Positions 52,781-61,456 of a stretch of DNA of 64,000 nucleotides are shown here, piece after piece. Source of the stretch: Flavobacterium agri. Its GTDB lineage: Bacteria > Bacteroidota > Bacteroidia > Flavobacteriales > Flavobacteriaceae. Position numbers and translations under genes: made by a program. Every line of letters starts with the position of its first letter. Within the stretch, counting starts at the first letter, position 1. The notes under the pieces were generated by a model, which made no database searches, was not told the origin of the DNA, and saw nothing but the letters and a program-made list of their open reading frames with translations. The DNA lies in contig NZ_JACBJI010000001.1 of assembly GCF_013401995.1 (NCBI RefSeq), positions 346,609 to 410,608 on the forward strand, in the 5' to 3' direction.

Positions 52781-53532
52781 CATGTCGCCATCAATCACCC
52801 CCAATTATGATGAATAGAATTCTCTTTCTTTTACTAATTTCAACCAACGGATTGTTCGCCCAGAACAACGGTGATACTGAAATATTGATAAAAAAAATTC
52901 TTAGTGACAGCACGTATGGCAAAGGTGAGCTTCGGGTTATCATGGAATTGGAAAAGGATCCTGTTGAAGATGCGTTGAAAGAAATGGAATCTTCAACCGA
53001 ATTTGTAAATCCTTCAGACGGTGCAAAAATTGTTATTTCAAAGAAAGAGAAGAAGGAGTTGATTCGCGGCATACGATCCCAATACGGAAAAACAATTGAC
53101 GGTAAATTTTTTAACGGGCATAAATGGATAAGCTATAAATACATAAAGCCGTATCTGGAACAAAGCACAAATAGGGTTGACGGCAATCGTGTAATGATGA
53201 TTACCGAACCTGTATACATCAGGAACGGTGAAATATGCATGATATACACGTTGCATTTATGTTGTGATTTCGGGGGACAGGCAAGTTTGTGGTTTTACAA
53301 AAAAGAAAAGGGCAATTGGCGCAAATGGATCCCTATAAGCCAGGGGTTATTTAAAAGGCACGAATCGTCGTAAACAAACAGCATGTTACAGCAGAAATTT
53401 TTAGTCAGACGCGGTTTTACCGACAATCATTTACGAGAATTGACCATCAACGAAGATGAACTGAAATTCGAAGATGGGGATTCGACGAATCCGTTTAAAA
53501 TTTTTCAGGGTTCTGAAATCAAAGATTACAGA
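52781..53532 (+). repeat. Direct repeat A of a 0.75-kb duplication
   Basis: 752 bp nearly identical to 55755-56507. It covers the upstream CATGTCGCCATCAATCACCC, one exported-protein gene and the first 50 codons of the next gene, ending abruptly after AAAGATTACAGA. Confidence 0.93.
52807..53373 (+). CDS. Exported hypothetical protein, duplicate A
   Basis: 188 residues with signal peptide MMNRILFLLLISTNGLFAQ. The mature protein has a charged helical half (ILIKKILSDSTYGKGELRVI to KKEKKELIRGIRSQYGKTID) and a strand-rich half (RVMMITEPVYIRNGEICMIY, LHLCCDFGGQASLWFYKKEK). No family is recognised. It differs from duplicate B by few residues, but a one-base indel near the end makes this copy read on to LFKRHESS, where copy B stops after LF. 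Confidence 0.7.
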   Translation: MMNRILFLLLISTNGLFAQNNGDTEILIKKILSDSTYGKGELRVIMELEKDPVEDALKEMESSTEFVNPSDGAKIVISKKEKKELIRGIRSQYGKTIDGKFFNGHKWISYKYIKPYLEQSTNRVDGNRVMMITEPVYIRNGEICMIYTLHLCCDFGGQASLWFYKKEKGNWRKWIPISQGLFKRHESS

Positions 53533-53619
53533 AAAAAAGTTACATTAGACAATAATTTTTCCGAAAATAAATTTCTCTCCTTTAGGGGAAATATGCCGAA
53601 CAGGTACCTTTTACAATAG
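53383..53619 (+). pseudogene. Truncated copy of the 56358 gene
   Basis: 78 codons. The first 50 (MLQQKFLVRRGFTDNHLREL to GSEIKDYR) match the complete gene at 56358-56990. The rest (KKVTLDNNFSENKFLSFRGN) is unrelated and ends at a stop at 53617-53619. The break coincides with the right end of the 0.75-kb duplication, so this is a 5' fragment with a random tail. Confidence 0.75.
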
Positions 53620-53644
53620 TAGGCTTAATCAAATTTATTTTAAG

Positions 53645-54112
53645 ATGAAAAAATTATTTGTTGTTCTGGCAATGTTGTTGTCCTTTGGAATCAACGCACA
53701 AGAGAAAGTTGGCGAAGTTAGAAGCGGTTCTTACGTTATTACTGCAAGTTTGAATCTGGTCAAACCAGTTTGGGCTCAGCTTGCAAGGGATGCGGGCTTC
53801 AATGACCCGCTCATATTTACCATTGAAAAAATCACAAACGACGATAGTACTTTTTATTACTGTCTATATGCAACGAATGCTGCAAAAACGGTAAGTATTG
53901 CAACCGGTATTGAATTGAGCGGATCGAACTTCTTGAAATTGCCGATTTCTTCAGGATCTTTCGGGGGCGGGACATTAACCTGCTCCGGTTGTAATGTCGG
54001 TTGCCATCCTAAATACCTTAGCAAAGATAAGGTTTGGATATGTTGGCCGGGATGCGTTGATGGCTGCACTAAGACAGAAACTATTACTACCAAAAACTTT
54101 TCTTCCCAATGA
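53645..54112 (+). CDS. Exported cysteine-rich hypothetical protein
   Basis: 155 residues with signal peptide MKKLFVVLAMLLSFGINAQ. The C-terminal third holds a cysteine cluster CSGCNVGCHPKYL, then VWICWPGCVDGCTK, eight cysteines in about 35 residues, suggesting a disulfide-bonded or metal-binding knot outside the cytoplasm. The stop overlaps the next start (ATGA at 54109). No family recognised; the pairing with a lipoprotein suggests a secreted partner system. Confidence 0.68.
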   Translation: MKKLFVVLAMLLSFGINAQEKVGEVRSGSYVITASLNLVKPVWAQLARDAGFNDPLIFTIEKITNDDSTFYYCLYATNAAKTVSIATGIELSGSNFLKLPISSGSFGGGTLTCSGCNVGCHPKYLSKDKVWICWPGCVDGCTKTETITTKNFSSQ

Positions 54113-54564
54113 GAAATTTGATGTATATTCTGATCATTACCTTATTTGCCCAGTGCAAACAGGTAAGTGATAATAGTGTCGGCTATGAAAAAGATGGTCG
54201 GTTTACACTGGACTATCCTCAAAAAGACTCCATCGTTACCGCATGGAATAAAATACTATCCGACAACAAATTACAGTCGATGGTGAAGGATATTTCCATA
54301 ATCGAAGGCACTGATTATGGCAATCACAAAAAATTTTATGCCTTGTTAGGACGCACCTCTGCCGATTCTGCCCAGGTAGCACAAAGTCTGATAAAAAAAG
54401 GATCTAAATTCTATTTCGACGGTGAAACCCCACAAACATTGGTCTGTCACGGTTCCAATGATTGCAAGCCTGTTAAAGGATACGATCAATGGGGGTGCGA
54501 TTCAGGAGATGATCTGAAGTGTCATAAAATAGAGTCCATCAATGTTTCTCAGGATTCCCCTTGA
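54109..54564 (+). CDS. Hypothetical lipoprotein coupled to the Cys-rich protein
   Basis: 151 residues. Lipobox TLFAQCKQ gives a lipoprotein. A conserved-looking middle (MVKDISIIEGTDYGNHKKFY) leads to a C-terminus with four cysteines (LVCHGSNDCKP, WGCDSGDDLKCHK). The start overlaps the upstream stop by four bases. Function unknown; the shared Cys pattern hints that the two proteins work together. Confidence 0.67.
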   Translation: MRNLMYILIITLFAQCKQVSDNSVGYEKDGRFTLDYPQKDSIVTAWNKILSDNKLQSMVKDISIIEGTDYGNHKKFYALLGRTSADSAQVAQSLIKKGSKFYFDGETPQTLVCHGSNDCKPVKGYDQWGCDSGDDLKCHKIESINVSQDSP

Positions 54565-54603
54565 CTTAACTTTAGAATTCATAATCACAAAGCGATCTGT
54601 CTG

Positions 54604-54845
54604 AACCTTTGCGGCGTCAGGTGCCCGTCTGCGCGCTCATGGCGCCGGGATAGGAAAGGTTTATTTTAGCTGCGCCGAATCTTCGGAGCTGGAAAGTTTG
54701 CATGAATATCGAAGTACAGGCATGGGCCTCGATTTCCTCCGCTGCGCTTTGGAAAAGGGCGTAGTGTAAGGGAAAGTTAAGTCTTACGATTGATAGGATA
54801 GGGAATAGGTTGAATAAGGGAAAGTTTATACATTTATAAACCGTT
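54604..54845 (+). repeat. 240-bp junction repeat, copy 1
   Basis: Begins AACCTTTGCGGCGTCAGGTG and ends at the palindrome GTTTATACATTTATAAAC then CGTTATGC. The same sequence recurs at 57294-57536 and 61457-61696, always ending directly before a plus-strand gene. The terminal arms GTTTATA/TATAAAC form a tight hairpin. The GTT at 54843 starts the next unit. Confidence 0.88.
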
Positions 54846-54885
54846 ATGCAAGATTTGAGAACGCGAACATCGAAAATAACATATT

Positions 54886-55647
54886 ATGAAATTAAGATTT
54901 GTACTTTTTTTAATACTTCCTTTTCTTTCGTATGCGGATTGCTCAAGTAATGGAATTTGGGTCTTTCCCGGTAAATCTCAAATACAAACTAATTCCGTTT
55001 TTGTGATTACTGGATACGCAAATAGCCAAGAGATAATAAAAGGATTCAATGACAAATTCAATATTTATCTGTTCGACGGGATTGAAAAAGTAAATCTGGT
55101 TGTAAGGGAAACCAATATTGGTGGGTTTTCACTAACTCAGGCAATTTTAAAGCCCGATGGGATCTTAAAACCGAATCATAGTTACAGGATAATAATTGAG
55201 AACCTGCCAGAATATGAACTGATCGAAAGATACGATCCGGATGGCATCAGAACCTACAACCCGGAATATACGGTGATAGATTCTAATGACTCCGAGCCTC
55301 CAAAATATTCTGAGCCCGCAAAGATTGTAGATAAAACATATAACATGTATGGTTGTGGTCCCGCCGAATATGTGATATTCAATTGCCCAATCAAAGATCA
55401 ATCAGAATATTTGATCAAAGCCAATGTCAAAAATTTGGAAAATGGCACAATTAAATCCTTCTATGTACTTCCATTTAAAAACCAGCTAAGCATCGGTCAC
55501 GGAATGTGTTCAGGAGAATTCAGTTTCAATGGAAGCTCGACGTACGAAGTCTCATTTGAAATCATGGATGCATCAGGGAACTCTACTGAATGGACACAAA
55601 ATCCAATCTCTTTTTCACGTCCTACTTTCGAAGATCAAAAAAAATAA
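54886..55647 (+). CDS. Exported hypothetical protein
   Basis: 253 residues with signal peptide (MKLRFVLFLILPFLSYADCS). An Ig-like or carboxypeptidase-regulatory-like strand pattern (FVITGYANSQEIIKGFNDKF, YRIIIENLPEYELIERYDPD, SFNGSSTYEVSFEIMDASGN) and four cysteines. No family recognised. Its unit starts GTTATGC (54843) and ends GCATAAC (55666-55672), a perfect terminal match. Confidence 0.68.
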   Translation: MKLRFVLFLILPFLSYADCSSNGIWVFPGKSQIQTNSVFVITGYANSQEIIKGFNDKFNIYLFDGIEKVNLVVRETNIGGFSLTQAILKPDGILKPNHSYRIIIENLPEYELIERYDPDGIRTYNPEYTVIDSNDSEPPKYSEPAKIVDKTYNMYGCGPAEYVIFNCPIKDQSEYLIKANVKNLENGTIKSFYVLPFKNQLSIGHGMCSGEFSFNGSSTYEVSFEIMDASGNSTEWTQNPISFSRPTFEDQKK

Positions 55648-55665
55648 TCTGGAAGAACAAACCTC

Positions 55666-55754
55666 GCATAACGCCTATTCACGCCATTGCTGGCTGATGA
55701 CTGATTGAACGAGCCGTTTCCAAAACTTCGTATCTTAACCGCGGAGAATGCTCT
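55666..55754. repeat. attC-like element
   Basis: Left core GCATAAC, then GCCTATTCACGCCATTGCTG and the shared motif GGCTGATGACTG, and a middle TTCCAAAACTTCGTAT-CTTAACC with GGAGAATGCTCTC. The right half has been replaced by the start of the duplicated block at 55755. Confidence 0.65.
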
Positions 55755-56507
55755 CATGTCGCCATCAATCACCCCCAATTATGATGCATAGAATTCTCTT
55801 TCTCTTACTAATTTCAACCAACGGATTGTTCGCCCAGGACAACGGTGATACCGAAATACTGATAAAAAAAATCCTTAGTGACAGCACGTATGGCAAAGGT
55901 GAGCTTCGGGTTATCATGGAATTGGAAAAGGATCCTGTTGAAGACGCGTTGAACGAAATGGAATCTTCAACCGAATTTGTAAATCCTTCGGACGGTGCAA
56001 AAATTGTTATTTCAAAGAAAGAGAAGAAGGAGTTGATTCGCGGCATACGATCCCAATACGGAAAAACAATTGACGGTAAATTTTTTAACGGGCATAAATG
56101 GATAAGCTATAAATACATAAAGCCGTACTTGGAGCAAAGCACAAGTAGGGTTAACAGCAACCGTGTAATGATGATTACCGAGCCTGTATACATCAGGAAC
56201 GGTGAAATATGCATGATATACACGTTGCATTTATGTTGTGATTTCGGGGGACAGGCAAGTTTGTGGTTTTACAAAAAAGAAAAGGGCAATTGGAACAAAT
56301 GGATCCCTATAAGCCAAGGGTTATTTTAGAAGGCACGAATCGTCGTAAACAAAAAGAATGGTACAAGAGAAATTTTTAGTCAGACGCGGTTTTACAGACA
56401 ATCATTTACGGGAATTGACGATCAACGGGAATGAATTGAAATTTGAAGATGGGGATTCGACGAATCCGTTCAAAATTTTTCCGGGTCCTGAAATCAAAGA
56501 TTACAGA
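55755..56507 (+). repeat. Direct repeat B of the 0.75-kb duplication
   Basis: 753 bp nearly identical to 52781-53532. In this copy the downstream gene is complete. A single extra T near 56323 is the main indel between the copies. Confidence 0.93.
55781..56329 (+). CDS. Exported hypothetical protein, duplicate B
   Basis: 182 residues from the ATG at 55781 (MMHRILFLLLISTNGLFAQD, signal peptide). Same protein as 52807-53373 except for scattered substitutions and the earlier stop after SQGLF. Which stop is ancestral cannot be decided from two copies. Followed after 28 nt by the full-length partner gene. Confidence 0.7.
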   Translation: MMHRILFLLLISTNGLFAQDNGDTEILIKKILSDSTYGKGELRVIMELEKDPVEDALNEMESSTEFVNPSDGAKIVISKKEKKELIRGIRSQYGKTIDGKFFNGHKWISYKYIKPYLEQSTSRVNSNRVMMITEPVYIRNGEICMIYTLHLCCDFGGQASLWFYKKEKGNWNKWIPISQGLF

Positions 56508-56990
56508 TTCGGAATCCGGTGGATTAAATTCGAATTGACCTACGGAAGGGAATACCAAATATTTGTTCGCGATTCGGATAACAACTCAATCAAGATAACG
56601 TTCAAATCTTACTTCGGAAGAAAGCGAAACCAACTGCATAAACTTTACATCAACATCTTGGATCGACTTTGGGATTGCTACTTCTCGCGAATGGTAGATA
56701 GATATCGCGAGCAATTTGCGGATGGTATGGAATTTTCGATCAACGACGTGCTGTTCAATAAAGACTTTATCGAAATCAGTGTCAGCGGAATAGTAAGCCA
56801 AAGCCGGAAACGAATTTATTGGGACAACGTCAGGACATCAAGTTACTGGACCTATTTTGCCATCTACTCTGTTGAAAACCCATCCGAAATAAATAGGGGA
56901 TATAGTTATAAAGAAGATTGGAACACGAATGTCCTGTATAGTACTTTGAGGACAATTTTGCGGGAAAAGGGAATCGAAAAATATGAGTAA
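56358..56990 (+). CDS. Hypothetical cytosolic protein (complete partner)
   Basis: 210 residues, no signal. MVQEKFLVRRGFTDNHLREL, then FELTYGREYQIFVRDSDNNS, FKSYFGRKRNQLHKLYINIL and a C-terminal YSVENPSEINRGYSYKEDWN. The first 50 residues are duplicated at 53383. No family recognised. It appears paired with the exported protein upstream. Confidence 0.65.
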   Translation: MVQEKFLVRRGFTDNHLRELTINGNELKFEDGDSTNPFKIFPGPEIKDYRFGIRWIKFELTYGREYQIFVRDSDNNSIKITFKSYFGRKRNQLHKLYINILDRLWDCYFSRMVDRYREQFADGMEFSINDVLFNKDFIEISVSGIVSQSRKRIYWDNVRTSSYWTYFAIYSVENPSEINRGYSYKEDWNTNVLYSTLRTILREKGIEKYE

Positions 56991-57154
56991 AACGGTATGG
57001 CCTTTAGCAAGTCGATATAATTGCTATTTGTATCCAGTAGTTTCATTGTAATGGACATCTTGTTCGGCATATGGAAGGAGTGCACAAAATGTTAATCGAA
57101 GTTGGCAATGGGCACAAGATGGAATCGCCATCAAAGAATTTTTATAAAAACCGT

Positions 57155-57228
57155 GTGTCAATTTTTTCAAACAAAAATGATTGACACAACTTTTGTGTCA
57201 AAAGCAAATGAAGCGAAAAATTGACACA
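57155..57228. repeat. Cluster of TTGACACA palindromes
   Basis: Four copies of TTGACACA or its complement in 75 bp, two of them as a perfect 9-bp inverted repeat (TTGACACAA at 57181-57189, TTGTGTCAA at 57193-57201). One outer copy (57154-57162) and one at 57221-57228 extend the symmetry. Followed by a T-run. It could be a terminator or a binding site. Confidence 0.6.
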
Positions 57229-57293
57229 GCTTTTTTTTTTCATAGTACAAAAAGTATGATTGCACCATTGGGAACGGATGTTTTCATTTTCAT

Positions 57294-57536
57294 AACCTTT
57301 GCGGCGTCAGGTGCCCGCCTGTGCGCTCATGTCGCTGGAATAGGAAGTTTTTTATTTTCAGCTGCGCTGAATCTTCGGGCCCGGAAAGTTTCCGATATCG
57401 AGGTACAGGCTTGGGCCTCGATTTCCGCCGCTGCGCTTTTGGAAATGGGCGTAGGGTAAGGGAGAGTTAAGTCTTACTAACGATAGAATAGGGAATAGGT
57501 TGAATAAGGGAAAGTTTATACATTTATAAACCAGTC
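57294..57536 (+). repeat. 240-bp junction repeat, copy 2
   Basis: Left core CATAACC at 57291-57297, body as copies 1 and 3, right end GTTTATACATTTATAAAC-CA then GTCGTACGAC. Here the unit-start trinucleotide is GTC, not GTT. Confidence 0.88.
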
Positions 57537-57581
57537 GTACGACATTTTTGAAACTGTCTTCCAACAACCAAACACGTAAAT

Positions 57582-58043
57582 ATGAAATTCAAACTCTATA
57601 CATCGTTTTTAGTTCTTTCATTAGGTCTAATAATTAAAGTTTTACAAACGGAAAATGACATTGTAGGAACATGGAATTATGTTGAAACCCGTAATTCGTC
57701 AGGCCAAAAAATAAAATCGTATACCACAGGATTTGGAGAAGTTGAAGCCAGTGGACCTAAAATTATTTATAATTCTAACGCATCTTATAAAATGATTTTC
57801 TCTCCAAAAAATATTGACTCCGGAAATTGGAGATTTGATAAGTCGGAAATGAAAATCATTCATCAACTTTACATTGACAGTACAGATTGGATTGGAAAAG
57901 ATTTAATCAAAAATGGCGAAGCAAAAAAGTATAAAGACGGAAAATATTACGAGATGATTGAAACAAAAGTTTCGAAGCTAACTAAAAATGAAATGGTCAT
58001 AGTTAGCCGAGATGTTTTGGAAGTATATAAAAAATCAAATTAA
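57582..58043 (+). CDS. Lipocalin-like hypothetical protein
   Basis: 153 residues with an N-terminal hydrophobic segment (LYTSFLVLSLGLIIKVLQ). GTWNYVETRNSSGQKIKSYT is the start of the lipocalin-like family. Strands follow (YKMIFSPKNIDSGNWRFDKS), ending in MVIVSRDVLEVYKK. Predicted small lipid- or hydrophobe-binding barrel. Its unit begins GTCGTACGAC (57534) and ends GTCGCACAAC (58047-58056), 8 of 10 bases complementary. Confidence 0.68.
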   Translation: MKFKLYTSFLVLSLGLIIKVLQTENDIVGTWNYVETRNSSGQKIKSYTTGFGEVEASGPKIIYNSNASYKMIFSPKNIDSGNWRFDKSEMKIIHQLYIDSTDWIGKDLIKNGEAKKYKDGKYYEMIETKVSKLTKNEMVIVSRDVLEVYKKSN

Positions 58044-58049
58044 AACGTC

Positions 58050-58215
58050 GCACAACCGCCACTAACCAAAATGGCGGATGATGACTAACGGGAAAATCTC
58101 TGTTCCAAAGCCGCAAAACATTTATTTTTTCAAACTTTTCAAGTTAGAAAAAATCAAAAGTTTTGCTACCTTTCTTCCGGGCGGAGAGTACTTTCTCCGC
58201 CAGCCGCCTGACGTT
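58050..58215. repeat. attC-like element
   Basis: Left GCACAACCGCCACTAACC-AAAATGGCGG with GATGACTAA, a long variable middle, GGCGGAGAGTACTTTCTCCG, and a right end CCGCCTGACGTTGGCAG with GTT at 58213. Left and right arms share AAC and CCGCC. It lies between the lipocalin-like gene and the DUF6438 lipoprotein. Confidence 0.75.
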
Positions 58216-58244
58216 GGCAGAAATATTTGAAAAAATTGTAGAAA

Positions 58245-59240
58245 ATGAAAATTATAAAAATACTATTAATTCTATTAATTTTTTCTTCTTGCAAAAACAG
58301 AACTGAATATGTCAGAACCAAAATTATCTTATCGGAAATAGACAATTTAAAATCTAAATCTGAAATAGAAAAGTTTATACAAAAAAGCGACACAAATTAT
58401 AGAAGCTATGAATTAAAAAATCTTCAAGATTTTGACAGAGGTTTTGGAGGTGATAGTCTAAACAAAATTTTAGCCAACAAGCTTAATGTAAAAATCAATT
58501 ATAAAAAAGTTGATTTTGATAATAATGGCTATACAGATTTGCTCGCAATTGGAGACAATCATACATGTTATGGCGAAGCTGAAAAATCCTGTAGTTTTTC
58601 ACCTATCGTCATAATGAATTATGGAAAAAACAAAACTAAAGTATTTAATATCGATTTGGACCGGGGAAAAGCGATAGTTCCCAAAGTTGAATTTGTAGAT
58701 ACTCAACCATTTTTAGTCATCTACCAGAATAAATTAACTGATTGGCAAAAGAAAACCTATTCCGTATCCAAAACTATTTTAACTTTTAAATTTGGGGATT
58801 TTATAGAATATAATGCAAATCCAAAATCAAACAAAATCACTAAAATTGAATTCGAGACTTCCGGATGTTTTGGTACTTGTCCTGTTTACAATCTAACTTT
58901 GAATAGGGATTCGTTATCCACATTTGATGCCCGACATTATAACTTCAATAAAAACAGGGAAATCGCATACGAAAAACAAGAGGGTGTTTTCACAACTTCA
59001 ATTAATAAAATGGAGTTTGATAAGTTAGAAGAAATTTTAAATTATTGCGATTTTGAAAATTTAAGTAGCGAATACTCTGTAATGCATACCGACGATCAAA
59101 CAGGAAATTTGAAAGTCATCTTTAATAATGGTAAAGTAAAAACGGTACATGATTACGGAATGATTGGAACTAATGGCTTAAAAATTCTTTATGAAAAATT
59201 GGCGGAACTCAGGTTTAATCAAAAATGGAGGAAAAAGTGA
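58245..59240 (+). CDS. DUF6438-type lipoprotein
   Basis: 331 residues. Lipoprotein signal MKIIKILLILLIFSSCKNR. After a VCBS-like region (VDFDNNGYTDLLAIGDNHTC) the C-terminal about 135 residues match DUF6438: KITKIEFETSGCFGTCPVYN, GVFTTSINKMEFDKLEEILN and TVHDYGMIGTNGLKILYEKL. It is exported and membrane-anchored. AT-rich. Its unit start GTTGGCA has no matching complement at the unit end. Confidence 0.75.
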   Translation: MKIIKILLILLIFSSCKNRTEYVRTKIILSEIDNLKSKSEIEKFIQKSDTNYRSYELKNLQDFDRGFGGDSLNKILANKLNVKINYKKVDFDNNGYTDLLAIGDNHTCYGEAEKSCSFSPIVIMNYGKNKTKVFNIDLDRGKAIVPKVEFVDTQPFLVIYQNKLTDWQKKTYSVSKTILTFKFGDFIEYNANPKSNKITKIEFETSGCFGTCPVYNLTLNRDSLSTFDARHYNFNKNREIAYEKQEGVFTTSINKMEFDKLEEILNYCDFENLSSEYSVMHTDDQTGNLKVIFNNGKVKTVHDYGMIGTNGLKILYEKLAELRFNQKWRKK

Positions 59241-59289
59241 TATATGAGACAAGCCAAAACATCTAAGTGAGAATTCAAATTTCGTCACA

Positions 59290-59631
59290 ATGAAAAATGC
59301 AAATGTCAAATTTGGAAAACATTATAAACTAGAAGTACTTTTCAAAGACAAAATAATTTTTGAATCCGAATTATACAATCACGGAATTGATTTTTATTTT
59401 GAAGAAGATCAACCTAATATTTCGCAAGGAATCAAATATTTCTTGAAAGATTCTGACAGAGCTGAAGTTGACTCAATAATTGTGCAAAATGAGATAGTCG
59501 CGAGCACTGAAACAATCCAATTGTCTGATTATAGAGATGAGGCAAAGGTTCAAAAACTATATTTGAAAGTTACAGTTGTAATAACAATATTAATCGGAGT
59601 TGTTTCATTAATTATTTCTTTAATGAAGTAA
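59290..59631 (+). CDS. Small protein with a C-terminal membrane anchor
   Basis: 113 residues. A soluble N-terminal domain (VKFGKHYKLEVLFKDKIIFE, then YNHGIDFYFEEDQPNISQGI) ends in one transmembrane helix (VTVVITILIGVVSLIISLM). It shares a unit with the preceding lipoprotein. No family recognised. Confidence 0.6.
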   Translation: MKNANVKFGKHYKLEVLFKDKIIFESELYNHGIDFYFEEDQPNISQGIKYFLKDSDRAEVDSIIVQNEIVASTETIQLSDYRDEAKVQKLYLKVTVVITILIGVVSLIISLMK

Positions 59632-59641
59632 AGGCACGATC

Positions 59642-59768
59642 CCATAACCGCCGTTAATTTCGATTACGGCAAGCGGACTAAGTTTACGAGCTCTTCTTTA
59701 GTTTTCGTACTTTTCCACGGAGAGTACCCTCTCAGAATCGCCGCAACCGAAATCAGCCCCCTAACGTT
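59642..59768. repeat. attC-like element
   Basis: Left CATAACCGCCGTTAATTTCG-ATTACGGC pairs with right GCCGCAACCGAAATCAGCCC. The middle contains CGGAGAGTACCCTCTCAG. Right core CTAACGTTACCAGC with GTT at 59766. The left arm is nearly identical to the one cut by the window end at 63975. Confidence 0.8.
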
Positions 59769-59782
59769 ACCAGCAATTTACG

Positions 59783-60187
59783 ATGGACTCAAAACACAAG
59801 AAAATAATCAGTTTACTAGAGTCATATCTAGAAAGAAATCCTGACCAAAGATTTGGACAAGCTCTGTTAAATCTTGGTATAAATCAATTTAAGAATGAAA
59901 ATCCTGAAAGAAAAGATTTTTCTATCCGCGATATTTATAATGATTCAGACCAAGCAATAATTGGACGCATCGAATCGCAACTGGCTTGGTTTGATTTACA
60001 AGAGACTGTTAGCAATGCTTTATCCGGAAGTCTTGAATTAAAAGGGATGACAGTAAATGAAAAACTATATATGACTGGCTTAATGAATGAATTTGATAAA
60101 CATAAAATCCACAATAAGGAATTTGCCAGATTTATATTAAAGTCTTTAAGTGTTGATGCAGATTCAATCTCCTTAATTCTAATGTAA
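59783..60187 (+). CDS. Hypothetical helical protein
   Basis: 134 residues, cytosolic, helical: KIISLLESYLERNPDQRFGQ, LLNLGINQFKNENPERKDFS, IIGRIESQLAWFDLQETVSN, EFARFILKSLSV. No family recognised. It is the sole gene of a 433-bp unit with a perfect 9-base terminal match, GTTACCAGC at its start and GCTGGTAAC at its end. Confidence 0.65.
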   Translation: MDSKHKKIISLLESYLERNPDQRFGQALLNLGINQFKNENPERKDFSIRDIYNDSDQAIIGRIESQLAWFDLQETVSNALSGSLELKGMTVNEKLYMTGLMNEFDKHKIHNKEFARFILKSLSVDADSISLILM

Positions 60188-60190
60188 ACT

Positions 60191-60314
60191 GCTGGTAACA
60201 GCGGCTTTTTGTTACCTCTGGTTCATTTTAACGGGAACCAACGTTTTCTTCGTTTGCATTCGGTGGAGAGTACTCTATCCGAAAGGCCTCAACCGAAATT
60301 AGCGGTCTAACGTT
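60191..60314. repeat. attC-like element
   Basis: Left GCTGGTAACAGCGGCTTTTT, middle GGTGGAGAGTACTCTATCC, right CCTCAACCGAAATTAGCGGT then CTAACGTTAGC, with GTT at 60312. The left core is the exact complement of the GTT core of the previous element. Confidence 0.78.
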
Positions 60315-60318
60315 AGCA

Positions 60319-60531
60319 ATGTCTACGCAGGTTCAGAAAACAAATACAACACCCATGAAGAAAATTCTCTACAGAGGCGGACTACTTCAATTTAAAATCC
60401 CCGAAAACGACGTCGAGGAATACGATGAAATCGAAGGCGCAACCTTTTATGAAGATGGCCCGTATACCGGAACTGTACGGCTGAACGTGATCACGTTGGA
60501 GAAACCGGGCGGGAGCGTTGCAGAGAGATAG
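60319..60531 (+). CDS. Small hypothetical protein
   Basis: 70 residues, soluble, acidic: KKILYRGGLLQFKIPENDVE then YEDGPYTGTVRLNVITLEKP. It begins 7 nt after the GTT of the preceding element, the shortest such distance here. No matching end core is seen within the next kilobase, so this unit is defective or has been merged with foreign DNA. Confidence 0.55.
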   Translation: MSTQVQKTNTTPMKKILYRGGLLQFKIPENDVEEYDEIEGATFYEDGPYTGTVRLNVITLEKPGGSVAER

Positions 60532-60601
60532 AAGATTTTTTAATCCGAAAGAATGCCGACAATAGTACGCTCCGGAAATACGCTTCCGCGAGGAAAAAAA
60601 T

Positions 60602-61039
60602 TTATCGTCGCTGTTTCGGCTTATCCGACGTCTTTGTTTTAGAAGTGTAAACTGAATAAGTTTTTGGTAGTTCTCGTGATAAAGGAAGAAAATCGCCGTC
60701 CTTCACAAGTAGTAGTTCTTTATCGCTTATGATAACAACCCATACTACTACGTTCGTACTCGGCTTCATTTGAATAACATTCAATTCGTTGCTATAGCAC
60801 CAAGTTCCTTTACGAATTTCCCCCATATTGTTTTGAGTGAAACTTAAGTCCTTGTCAAATGTTATTTGAAAATCGAACACATGGCTCATTTTTGTGCCGT
60901 TAGATGTCGTAAAACTGTATTTCCAACTTTGACATAGTGTTTTTTCAATTTGAGTTTTATCTATTTTATTTTGTTGGGAATAGCTCAAATGACTTGTCAA
61001 TGATAGTGCAATCAAAGCAAATGTTCTTAATAAATTCAT
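60602..61039 (-). CDS. Exported hypothetical protein on the opposite strand
   Basis: 145 residues from the ATG at 61039 (MNLLRTFALIALSLTSHLSY, signal peptide). Strand-rich with YSFTTSNGTKMSHVFDFQIT, FTQNNMGEIRKGTWCYSNEL and a lipocalin-like calycin pattern. It is the only minus-strand gene in the cassette-like array. An in-frame ATG at 61240 would extend it with an improbable sequence. Confidence 0.6.
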   Translation of the reverse strand: MNLLRTFALIALSLTSHLSYSQQNKIDKTQIEKTLCQSWKYSFTTSNGTKMSHVFDFQITFDKDLSFTQNNMGEIRKGTWCYSNELNVIQMKPSTNVVVWVVIISDKELLLVKDGDFLPLSRELPKTYSVYTSKTKTSDKPKQRR

Positions 61040-61456
61040 TGATACCGTACATCTTGGATGACGAATATATGAAATGGTTTTTGTGTAATCCGATTGTGGG
61101 AATAATATATTTTTATAACGGTACAAAAATGTGTGTAGTATAGTATTGCATTTTTTTCGGCTCAACACCTGTATGCTTCGTGCCGACTCAATCACGATCT
61201 GCCGCTGTAGAGAAGTAAGGAACGATGGATTGATAAGCATTCTTCACGTAATCGTGGTTAAGAGTGCGGGAGATTGTTATTAACTGCGTTGCGAAGCCTT
61301 CTTTTCCCTCGCAGCAAAAGAGGCAACCCCGAAGCATCTGGAGCGTGTTGCGGGACCGCACACATGGCCGCCACATTCGGAAGCGAAAAAAACTCGCCAG
61401 TAGTACATTGGTTTCCGGAAGTCCGGTTCGGCTCAAACAGTTTTTCGCTTTTTCCG

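Noticed and set aside
58245..59648. Start/end core match for this unit
   Set aside because: GTTGGCA at the start and CCATAAC at the end agree only in GTT/AAC, so it is counted as a failure of the pattern rather than support.
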